A stretch of 5,249 bases of DNA from Alphaproteobacteria bacterium (GTDB taxonomy: Bacteria > Pseudomonadota > Alphaproteobacteria > RS24). The notes under the pieces were generated by a model, which did no database searches, was not told the origin of the DNA, and worked only from the letters and a program-made list of their open reading frames with translations. The position numbers were made by a program, and so were the translations under genes. The stretch's first letter is position 1; each line of letters begins with the position of its first letter. Shown here in pieces: positions 1 to 4,994 of this stretch. The stretch is from assembly GCA_009920875.1 (NCBI GenBank), contig RFZE01000104.1:1-5249 (forward strand). Direction: 5' to 3'.

Positions 1-217
1 CGTCGATGAAGAGCCGACAATCTTGCAAGGCGATTTCGACTTCACCCGCTCCGTGCTGATTGAATTTCCGTCCGCCGAACAGGCCATGGCCTGGATGACA
101 TCACCCGAATATCAAGAGATTGCCAAGCACCGGCTGGAAGCCAGCGTCGGCAATGCGATTATGGTGAAAAAACTTGAAATGGGTGAACTCGAAGAGCACT
201 TGGCAGAAGAGGGTTAA
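1..217 (+). CDS. DUF1330 family protein, 3' part only
   Basis: The reading frame is already open at the first complete codon (position 2) and runs to a TAA at 215-217, giving the last 71 residues of a protein whose start lies before the window. The visible part has the pattern of DUF1330 proteins, small single-domain proteins of about 95-100 residues with a ferredoxin-like dimeric alpha/beta fold. It shows a strand RSVLIEFPS, then a helix with AMAWMTSPEYQ, then a final strand NAIMVKKLE. Roughly 25 N-terminal residues should be missing. The C-terminus carries an extra acidic tail rich in Glu. No catalytic role is established for the family, so none is assigned. Its stop codon overlaps that of the convergent phosphatase gene by four bases. 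The family call is by eye and fairly secure. Confidence 0.8.
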   Translation, partial: VDEEPTILQGDFDFTRSVLIEFPSAEQAMAWMTSPEYQEIAKHRLEASVGNAIMVKKLEMGELEEHLAEEG

Positions 218-816
218 GACCTCTTCCCTAACGCTATCTTCATATCCTCAGTCTCTTCGCCCTGCGCGACCAGTGACAGGCTTGTGCCATCCGTGTCGAA
301 TATGGAGAGCGAACAATTTTCCGGTGCGAAGCTGACGACATCTGCTGCGCCGGTGGCGGCGCAATAAGCGGCATTGAGCGCTATGAAATGCGAGAAGATA
401 ACGACCGCCTCGCCCTTAAAGGCGTTCAGCGTGTTCACGACATTGTCGTTCCAGCCACGAAAATCAACCCCGCTCTCAACACTCACCGCATCGCGATAAA
501 GCCCTTCCCATGTGCCGGCCATGACGCGGCGCAGCCATTGGGTGCGCTCTGTCAAATCTTCCAGCGGCGGCGGAATTTCTCCGACACCTGCTTCTATTTG
601 CGGCGTCACACCCCAAGCTGCGGCCAGCGGCGCGGCGGTTTCTTGGCAACGTTTGAGCGGGCTGGAATATATCGGCACAGGCGTAGCGACCAGCGCTTGC
701 ACTTTTTTAGCCACAGCTTCAGCTTGTGCGCGCCCCAATTCATTAAGGCCGGGATCGGCATCACCATCCCATCCGGCGGCGGCTTTGCCGTGGCGTATCA
801 TATATATGCGGGTCAT
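214..816 (-). CDS. Histidine phosphatase family protein (phosphoglycerate mutase-like)
   Basis: This 200-residue protein belongs to the histidine phosphatase superfamily, cytoplasmic enzymes that transfer a phosphoryl group through a phospho-histidine. The N-terminal motif IRHGK places the nucleophile at His9 with Arg8 beside it. YSSPLKRCQETA (50-61) supplies the second phosphate-binding Arg56, Glu80 in GVGEI is a candidate acid/base residue, and IFSHFIALN gives the second catalytic His143. All core residues are therefore present, and the length suits a single-domain member. There is no signal peptide or membrane segment. The substrate cannot be read from the sequence; SixA-like phosphoprotein phosphatase, sugar phosphatase and phosphoglycerate mutase-like activities are all possible. 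The ATG follows the thiolase-like stop codon directly (TAAATG) with no strong Shine-Dalgarno sequence, so expression probably depends on translational coupling. Confidence 0.88.
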   Translation of the reverse strand: MTRIYMIRHGKAAAGWDGDADPGLNELGRAQAEAVAKKVQALVATPVPIYSSPLKRCQETAAPLAAAWGVTPQIEAGVGEIPPPLEDLTERTQWLRRVMAGTWEGLYRDAVSVESGVDFRGWNDNVVNTLNAFKGEAVVIFSHFIALNAAYCAATGAADVVSFAPENCSLSIFDTDGTSLSLVAQGEETEDMKIALGKRS

Positions 817-2358
817 TTAATTATCCGGCGTGAAAATATTGAGCTGGTTTTCATTGACCACCAGTGTGCCCTTCAGACCGATGCCATCTTCTGCCATCAG
901 GCGGTCAATCTGACCGCCCTCGCGGGTCATATGCGCGCAAAAGCGTTCGCCGCTTTCCATGCGCCCGATAATAATGCCATCGGCATCTTTACCGGCGACA
1001 TGCGCCACCGTGTAGCTTTCAATCGTGCCCGTGCCATTGGCTTCATCGACAAAAGGCAATTTATCCATCGCGTCAATTTTGCCCTGCAAGACGCTCGGGG
1101 CTTGGCGTTGCCAGTCGCCTTCAAACGGGGTTGTGGAATAAAGCCCCAGCGAATGCTTGGTCAAAAACCAGCCATTGCCGTTGCAAAAACCTTTGCTGCC
1201 CGGATTGGCGCGCAGCTTTTGCGCCATCAGCGCCACTGACATCAGCGTATAAGCATTGCCTGCCCCACCGAAATAAGGCAGGCCGCCGGCTACGGTGAAG
1301 GGGCGCGGGTCGTCTTCGGCAATGCCCATTTCACGGCACGCCACCTCTACCGCCACCGGGAAGCAGGAATACAGGTCGAAATAATCAATATCCGACACCT
1401 GCCACCCCGCCATATCCAGCGCCAATTCGGCCATGCCTTTCATCGCATGGCTGCGGTGTAGGTCAGGGCGTTCAATCGGGTTCCAAATATCATTGGCCTC
1501 GGCGCAGCCATGTAGATAGACCCATTTGCTCTCATCAATGCCCATTTCGCGCGCCTTGCCAACCGAGGTCAGAATGACCGCAGAGGCTTGGTCAATGCGA
1601 ATGACCGAGTTCATATATTTCGGATAGGGATAACCGACCAAGCGATTGGCGTCATTGACCGTGGCGATTTCCTGTGCCGTGCGCGCAACCGGAAACCAGC
1701 TATAAGGGTTTTGCGCCGCCACTTCGGTAAAGGGCTGCATCAACTCGCCCAGCTTTTGCATATGGGTCGGCATATCGCGGCCAAGATGATGGCGCAGCGC
1801 GTTTTCAAATATCGGGTAATAATTGACCGGATAATAGAGCATGTGACGCCGCTCGACCGGCGAACAGCCGTCTTTTTCAACGCCGATTTCCTCGCGCGGG
1901 CCATCAACATCATCGTTCCAACCGGCGCTCTGGCTGTGGTCAACCCCCTGCCCCAGCGCCGCCATAATAGAGCCAAGCCCCTCGCCGCCAACCAGCATGG
2001 CCGTGCCGACATCGCCATTGGCGATACGCTCGGCCAATTCATTAATCATCATTTGCGGAGAATTGCCGCCGGTCGCCGCAATCAGCGCTTGCGCCGGTTC
2101 AATGTCTAAATGGCGCGCCACACTGAGGCCGATATTATTATATTTGCCGAAAGGCAGATTGCGCCCTTCCGGCGAGTCGGTGACAAAACGAATGCCCGCC
2201 ACCGTATCAATATGCGCCTTATCCAGCGCCGCGTCGGTAATCGCGGTTGTCGCTGCCTCAGCCAGCAGCGCCAGCGGCGATTTGGCTTTGCTTGCATCTT
2301 TTTCTTTTTGAACCGTCAGACCGCTGCCGATTAAAATAGGTGTATTATCGTTTGGCAT
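817..2358 (-). CDS. Thiolase-like protein with extra C-terminal domain (annotated in many genomes as acetyl-CoA acetyltransferase)
   Basis: This 513-residue protein has the overall order of a thiolase: an N-terminal half with LVGGEGLGS (122-130), then DLYSCFPVAVE (328-338), GGLPYFGGAGNAYT (358-371) and GFCNGNGWFLTKHSLGLYS (390-408). From about residue 440 there is an additional beta-rich domain ending near 509, as in thiolase-like proteins of type 1 (TLP1). Canonical thiolases use Cys in a CxS motif; here the equivalent segment is TGGNSPQ (96-102), so Gly98 occupies the Cys position. The usual GHP histidine position reads FGGAG, so His is also absent. Cys392 may correspond to the second catalytic Cys. 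Classical thiolase chemistry is therefore doubtful, although acyl-CoA binding or an altered reaction is possible. A TTG at 2415 would add 19 residues but lacks a ribosome binding site. The ATG at 2358 has a good one and is preferred. It is probably cotranscribed with the phosphatase gene. Confidence 0.87.
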   Translation of the reverse strand: MPNDNTPILIGSGLTVQKEKDASKAKSPLALLAEAATTAITDAALDKAHIDTVAGIRFVTDSPEGRNLPFGKYNNIGLSVARHLDIEPAQALIAATGGNSPQMMINELAERIANGDVGTAMLVGGEGLGSIMAALGQGVDHSQSAGWNDDVDGPREEIGVEKDGCSPVERRHMLYYPVNYYPIFENALRHHLGRDMPTHMQKLGELMQPFTEVAAQNPYSWFPVARTAQEIATVNDANRLVGYPYPKYMNSVIRIDQASAVILTSVGKAREMGIDESKWVYLHGCAEANDIWNPIERPDLHRSHAMKGMAELALDMAGWQVSDIDYFDLYSCFPVAVEVACREMGIAEDDPRPFTVAGGLPYFGGAGNAYTLMSVALMAQKLRANPGSKGFCNGNGWFLTKHSLGLYSTTPFEGDWQRQAPSVLQGKIDAMDKLPFVDEANGTGTIESYTVAHVAGKDADGIIIGRMESGERFCAHMTREGGQIDRLMAEDGIGLKGTLVVNENQLNIFTPDN

Positions 2359-2362
2359 GAAA

Positions 2363-2370
2363 CTCTCCCC
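2363..2370 (-). promoter_or_regulatory. Ribosome binding site of the thiolase-like gene
   Basis: Reading on the minus strand, GGGGAGAG lies four bases before the ATG at 2358, with the GGAG core six bases away. It decides the start: the in-frame TTG at 2415 has no comparable site. Confidence 0.75.
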
Positions 2371-2446
2371 GCTTGGCGGCGAGTGTATCGGCAGCGGCTC
2401 ACTATTTGAAGCCAATTATGCGTTTTGCGGTATTTTTTGCGATAAA

Positions 2447-2494
2447 TGCACAAAAAATAGACAGCTGTACAAAATTTAATCACATTTGCACAAA
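2447..2494 (+). promoter_or_regulatory. Possible enhancer region for glnB: two TGCACAAA half-sites 40 bp apart
   Basis: The octamer TGCACAAA occurs at 2447-2454 and again at 2487-2494, in the same orientation. The two copies start exactly 40 bp apart and lie about 57 and 97 bp before the -24 element. NtrC enhancers contain TGCAC half-sites and sit at this sort of distance upstream of sigma-54 promoters. Neither copy is a full NtrC palindrome (TGCAC...GTGCA), so the assignment to NtrC is inference from context. The surrounding DNA is AT-rich, which makes short matches easier to find by chance. Confidence 0.35.
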
Positions 2495-2543
2495 TTGCCT
2501 GCCTAGGCTCTACAAAGCAGCGGCGAATCCGACATGCCACATT

Positions 2544-2559
2544 TGGCACAGTTTTTGCA
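2544..2559 (+). promoter_or_regulatory. Sigma-54 (RpoN) -24/-12 promoter of glnBA
   Basis: TGGCACAGTTTTTGCA matches the sigma-54 consensus TGGCAC-N5-TTGCA. The GG (2545-2546) and GC (2557-2558) are separated by the required 10 bp. Transcription should begin about 12 bases downstream of the GC, near 2570, leaving a leader of about 25 bases before glnB. The promoter faces the PII gene, as expected for a nitrogen-regulated glnBA operon needing an activator such as NtrC. The match is strong enough that only the start site and activator are in doubt. Confidence 0.9.
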
Positions 2560-2594
2560 TAGCTTAGGGGAGAGAAAATGTTCAGGAGACGATA

Positions 2595-2933
2595 ATGAAG
2601 AAGATTGAGGCCATCATAAAACCGTTCAAGCTGGACGAAGTCAAAGACGCCCTGCAAGAAGCCGGCATTCAAGGGATTACCGTTGTCGAGGCAAAAGGTT
2701 TTGGCCGCCAGAAAGGCCATACGGAACTTTATCGCGGCGCCGAATATGTCGTCGATTTCCTTCCGAAAGTTAAACTTGAAGTTGTTGTAGCCGATAGCCT
2801 GCTTGAAAGCGCTATCGAAGCAATTAAAACGGCCGCCGAAACCGGCCGTATCGGTGACGGCAAAATTTTCGTTTCCGATATTAGCGAGGCTATTCGCATC
2901 AGAACCGGCGAAACCGGCGACGAGGCTCTTTAA
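2595..2933 (+). CDS. glnB: Nitrogen regulatory protein P-II (GlnB)
   Basis: This 112-residue protein is a complete PII protein, the trimeric cytoplasmic sensor that integrates 2-oxoglutarate, ATP/ADP and glutamine status. It controls GlnE, NtrB and other targets. The N-terminal MKKIEAIIKPFKLDEVKDAL is typical. The T-loop (about 37-55) contains YRGAEY, with Tyr51 as the uridylylation site for GlnD. TGRIGDGKIFV (83-93) is the nucleotide-binding signature. Asp54 in VVDFLPK resembles GlnB rather than GlnK, which usually has Asn there, and linkage to glnA rather than amtB also supports GlnB. The ATG has an AGGAGA five bases upstream. glnA follows after 35 bp, so the two form an operon from the sigma-54 promoter. 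Length and motifs are normal. Confidence 0.97.
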   Translation: MKKIEAIIKPFKLDEVKDALQEAGIQGITVVEAKGFGRQKGHTELYRGAEYVVDFLPKVKLEVVVADSLLESAIEAIKTAAETGRIGDGKIFVSDISEAIRIRTGETGDEAL

Positions 2934-2968
2934 CCTTATTTTTCACTGACCAGATTTGGAGATTTCAG

Positions 2969-4378
2969 ATGTCAGATGCTTCCACCGTTCAAAAAATGAT
3001 CAAGGATAATGAGGTCCAATATGTTGACCTGCGTTTCACCGACCCGCGCGGTAAAATGCAGCACGTCACTTTGGACATCGACTTGATTGATGATGATTTC
3101 TTTGCCGAAGGCACGATGTTTGACGGCTCGTCAATCGCCGGCTGGAAAGCCATTAACGAGTCGGACATGGTTTTGATGCCCGACACCTCAACCGCGCGCC
3201 TTGACCCGTTCTACGCGCAACAAACGCTGACCTTATTCTGCAATATTTTGGAGCCGAACTCAGGCGAAGCCTATAATCGCGACCCGCGCTCTACCGCGCT
3301 GCGCGCCGAGGAATATCTGAAGTCAACCGGCATTGGTGACACTGTATATTTCGGCCCGGAAGCGGAGTTTTTCGTATTTGACGATGTGCGCTTCTCAACC
3401 GACCCCTACAATACGGGTTTCGCGCTGGACAGCACCGAACTGCCGGACAATTCAGGCACGGAGTATGAGGCCGGTAATATGGGCCACCGTCCGCGCACCA
3501 AAGGCGGCTACTTCCCGGTCAATCCGGTCGATAGCGGCCAAGACCTGCGTTCGGAAATGCTTTCCGTGATGAAAGAAATGGGCCTCGAAGTTGAAAAGCA
3601 CCACCACGAAGTGGCGGCTGCCCAGCACGAGCTTGGCCTGAAATTCGGCACGCTGACCAGCATTGCCGACAATCTGCAGCTTTACAAATATGTCGTGCAT
3701 AATGTTGCCCATGCCTATGGTAAGTCAGCAACCTTCATGCCGAAGCCGGTTGCCGGAGATAACGGCACGGGCATGCACTGCCACCAGTCAATTTGGAAAG
3801 ACGGCAAGCCGCTTTTCGCAGGTGACAAATATGGCGATTTGAGCCAAGACTGCCTGTATTACATTGGCGGCATCATCAAGCACGCACGCGCGCTGAATGC
3901 CCTGACCAATCCGTCAACCAACAGCTATAAGCGCCTGATTCCGGGCTTTGAAGCGCCGGTTCTGCTGGCTTACTCAGCCCGCAACCGTTCTGCTTCTTGC
4001 CGTATTCCGTTCGCCACATCGGCACCGGGCAAGCGTATTGAAATCCGCTTCCCTGACCCGACCGCCAACCCATATCTGGCTTTCTCAGCCATGATGATGG
4101 CCGGTCTGGACGGCATTGAGAACAAAATCGATCCGGGCGATCCGATGGATAAAGACCTTTACGAATTGCCGCCGGAAGAATTGGCGACCGTTCCGCAAGT
4201 CTGTGGCTCGCTGCGCGATGCCGCCGAAGCGCTGGACGCTGACCGCGACTTCCTGAAAAAAGGTGGGGTGATGGATGATGACCAAATCGACGGTTATCTC
4301 GAGCTCAAGTGGGAAGAAATCTACAATTACGAGCACACACCGCATCCGGTTGAATTCGACATGTATTACAGCGTCTAA
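2969..4378 (+). CDS. glnA: Type I glutamine synthetase
   Basis: This 469-residue protein is a full-length bacterial GSI. It is a dodecameric cytoplasmic enzyme making glutamine from glutamate, ammonia and ATP, the entry point of ammonia assimilation. Motifs in order are FDGSS (51-55, with the ammonium-site Asp52) and GPEAEFFVFD (129-138, metal-binding Glu). Next come HHHEVAAAQHE (211-221), the ATP signature KPVAGDNGTGMHCHQS (259-274) and NPSTNSYKRLIPGFEAP (314-330, with the flap Glu328). SARNRSASCRIP (336-347) and RIEIRFPDPTANPYL complete the active site. Tyr398 in DKDLYELPPEE is the adenylylation site of the GSI-beta subtype, so activity should be tuned by GlnE under PII control. The start is supported by GGAGA six bases before the ATG. 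No internal promoter is evident in the 35 bp after glnB. A strong terminator follows. Confidence 0.98.
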   Translation: MSDASTVQKMIKDNEVQYVDLRFTDPRGKMQHVTLDIDLIDDDFFAEGTMFDGSSIAGWKAINESDMVLMPDTSTARLDPFYAQQTLTLFCNILEPNSGEAYNRDPRSTALRAEEYLKSTGIGDTVYFGPEAEFFVFDDVRFSTDPYNTGFALDSTELPDNSGTEYEAGNMGHRPRTKGGYFPVNPVDSGQDLRSEMLSVMKEMGLEVEKHHHEVAAAQHELGLKFGTLTSIADNLQLYKYVVHNVAHAYGKSATFMPKPVAGDNGTGMHCHQSIWKDGKPLFAGDKYGDLSQDCLYYIGGIIKHARALNALTNPSTNSYKRLIPGFEAPVLLAYSARNRSASCRIPFATSAPGKRIEIRFPDPTANPYLAFSAMMMAGLDGIENKIDPGDPMDKDLYELPPEELATVPQVCGSLRDAAEALDADRDFLKKGGVMDDDQIDGYLELKWEEIYNYEHTPHPVEFDMYYSV

Positions 4379-4419
4379 ATGAGACCATGACAGGGCGTTC
4401 CTCCCACGCCCTCCAACAG

Positions 4420-4454
4420 AACGCCCCTACTGCACATCAGTAGGGGCGTTTTTT
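4420..4454 (+). terminator. Rho-independent terminator of glnBA, overlapping the convergent gene
   Basis: A 13-bp perfect stem (4420-4432 with 4438-4450) with a five-base loop CACAT ends in a run of six T at 4449-4454, about 40 bp after the glnA stop. The stem is GC-rich near its base (CGCCCC/GGGGCG). On the opposite strand the hairpin also exists but is followed only by TTCTGTT, so it is a better terminator for glnA than for the small convergent gene. The last seven codons and the stop codon of that gene lie inside the hairpin. Confidence 0.93.
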
Positions 4455-4711
4455 GTTGCCGCCAGTTCCAGCATCAAACCCGACACTTGCTCTCGCGGCA
4501 TGGGGGCATCTTTATTGAATGTCAAATGCAGCAAGTCGCCCTCGCGGCGAATGGCAAATAAAGTATCCTCGGGCAAATAATCGGCACGCCCGATTTGCAA
4601 CCAACGCACCAGCACATAACAAGGCAAGGCAAAACCGCCGAGCGCGGCGAGCAGCATAAAAATCTGCACCCCCGCCGACGCATTATAAAAAACATCCCAA
4701 AAGCCCATCAT
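4427..4711 (-). CDS. Small single-pass membrane protein of unknown function
   Basis: I do not recognise this protein. It has 94 residues from the first ATG (4711) or 93 from the adjacent second ATG (4708). The ribosome binding site is only two bases from the first but five from the second, so the second is the likelier start. A short amphipathic N-terminus (GFWDVFYNASAG) leads into one hydrophobic segment at about 14-37, VQIFMLLAALGGFALPCYVLV. RWLQIGR follows and suggests a cytoplasmic C-terminus by the positive-inside rule. Residues 50-66 (TLFAIRREGDLLHLTFN) look like a beta hairpin in a small soluble tail. There is no lipobox or clear cleavage site. It converges on glnA and its final codons are shared with the glnA terminator. 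The upstream DNA has strong RNA-folding potential, so it may be regulated through its leader. Confidence 0.72.
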   Translation of the reverse strand: MMGFWDVFYNASAGVQIFMLLAALGGFALPCYVLVRWLQIGRADYLPEDTLFAIRREGDLLHLTFNKDAPMPREQVSGLMLELAATKNAPTDVQ

Positions 4712-4713
4712 CG

Positions 4714-4718
4714 CCTCC
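4714..4718 (-). promoter_or_regulatory. Ribosome binding site of the small membrane protein gene
   Basis: GGAGG on the minus strand lies two bases before ATG 4711 and five before ATG 4708, favouring the second ATG. Its first two G fall inside a 7-bp inverted repeat (4717-4723 with 4738-4744), so the site could be partly masked in the RNA. Confidence 0.65.
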
Positions 4719-4744
4719 GTTTCTTATTGTCAAACGCGAAACGG
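4717..4744 (-). promoter_or_regulatory. Possible hairpin partly masking the ribosome binding site
   Basis: Read on the minus strand, CCGTTTC (4744-4738) can pair with GAAACGG (4723-4717) across a 14-base loop. The far arm covers the first two G of the GGAGG site of the small membrane protein gene. The near arm shares 4742-4744 with the neighbouring 9-bp hairpin, so the two cannot both form completely. A regulatory role is inference; only the complementarity is seen. Confidence 0.3.
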
Positions 4745-4762
4745 CCACCAAATTGGTGGCCG
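4742..4762 (-). repeat. Near-perfect palindrome, possible weak terminator or leader hairpin
   Basis: Nine base pairs (4742-4750 with 4754-4762, CGGCCACCA/TGGTGGCCG) close a three-base loop. On the minus strand it is followed by TTTCGCGTTT, a poor U-run, so it could be a weak terminator or a platform hairpin at the end of the structured RNA. On the + strand no T-run follows. It sits between the large fold (4762-4916) and the small gene. Confidence 0.5.
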
Positions 4763-4916
4763 GGGCGTTAGAACAACCGCTAAGAGGCGGCCACGACGTA
4801 TTGGGCCGAGGCTGTATTTCGTCGTCGCCCCGACCCAATGGTCAAGACGACAATCTTCTATCGACGTAAACTCAACTAAGAGTTAACGCCGCTCTTAAAG
4901 GGGTGTTCTAAGCCCC
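4762..4916 (-). ncRNA. Candidate structured RNA of unknown family (leader or stand-alone)
   Basis: No convincing reading frame occupies this stretch, yet it folds into nested helices. An outer helix pairs GGGGC (4762-4766) with GCCCC (4912-4916) and TTAGAACA (4768-4775) with TGTTCTAA (4904-4911), with one bulged base. A second helix pairs 4781-4786 with 4892-4897 and 4788-4791 with 4888-4891, again with one bulge. A 13-pair apical stem joins 4800-4812 to 4827-4839. A small hairpin joins 4869-4873 to 4880-4884. Positions 4846-4853 can pair with the apical loop (4819-4826) as a pseudoknot. The imperfect pairs in the apical stem and pseudoknot are A-C on the + strand but G-U on the minus strand, so minus-strand transcription is favoured. 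It lacks tRNA-like, RNase P or SRP signatures. The 155-base length leaves 6S RNA as an alternative that I could not confirm. Confidence 0.5.
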
Positions 4917-4994
4917 GATGACTGCTGATTGTCAGACAGCCACCAGAAGCAACTTAGCAAAGCTGACTTTGACGGCTACTAACCCCGAGTTGAA
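4917..4994. other. Intergenic stretch before the structured RNA, no gene seen
   Basis: Between the outer helix of the candidate RNA and the stop codon of the next minus-strand gene lie 78 bases with only small hairpins, for example 4925-4928 with 4932-4935 and 4954-4958 with 4962-4966. I see no convincing -35/-10 pair on either strand. It may hold the promoter or the 5' part of the RNA, or the RNA may be read through from the gene upstream. Confidence 0.4.

Noticed and set aside
388..1239. A 283-codon open frame on the + strand opposite the phosphatase and thiolase-like genes.
   Set aside because: It straddles two well-supported genes and their junction. Its translation is rich in His, Arg and Gln with no family pattern, as expected of an antisense shadow.
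2331..2720. A 129-codon minus-strand frame across the glnB promoter region.
   Set aside because: It runs antisense over the start of glnB and the sigma-54 promoter, starts inside glnB and resembles no protein family.
4838..4879. Thirteen-codon + strand frame starting ATG at 4838 inside the structured region.
   Set aside because: It has no ribosome binding site, it is very short and it lies within bases used for RNA pairing, probably on the other strand.
4762..4916. 6S RNA.
   Set aside because: The overall length and long hairpin shape fit, but the internal region is very asymmetric (about 48 against 8 bases) and I cannot identify the conserved bubble. Kept as an alternative, not called.
4762..4916. 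Integron attC site.
   Set aside because: The ends GTTAGAAC/GTTCTAAG look superficially similar, but they do not match the GTTRRRY and RYYYAAC core sites and no cassette-like gene adjoins.
4735..4994. tmRNA (ssrA), including the two-piece alphaproteobacterial form.
   Set aside because: There is no T-arm (GGTTCGAATCC-like), no GGATTCGACG segment and no ANDN-type tag on either strand. The short frame ending VVAAS is not a convincing tag, and the CCACCA at 4745-4750 is just part of a palindrome.
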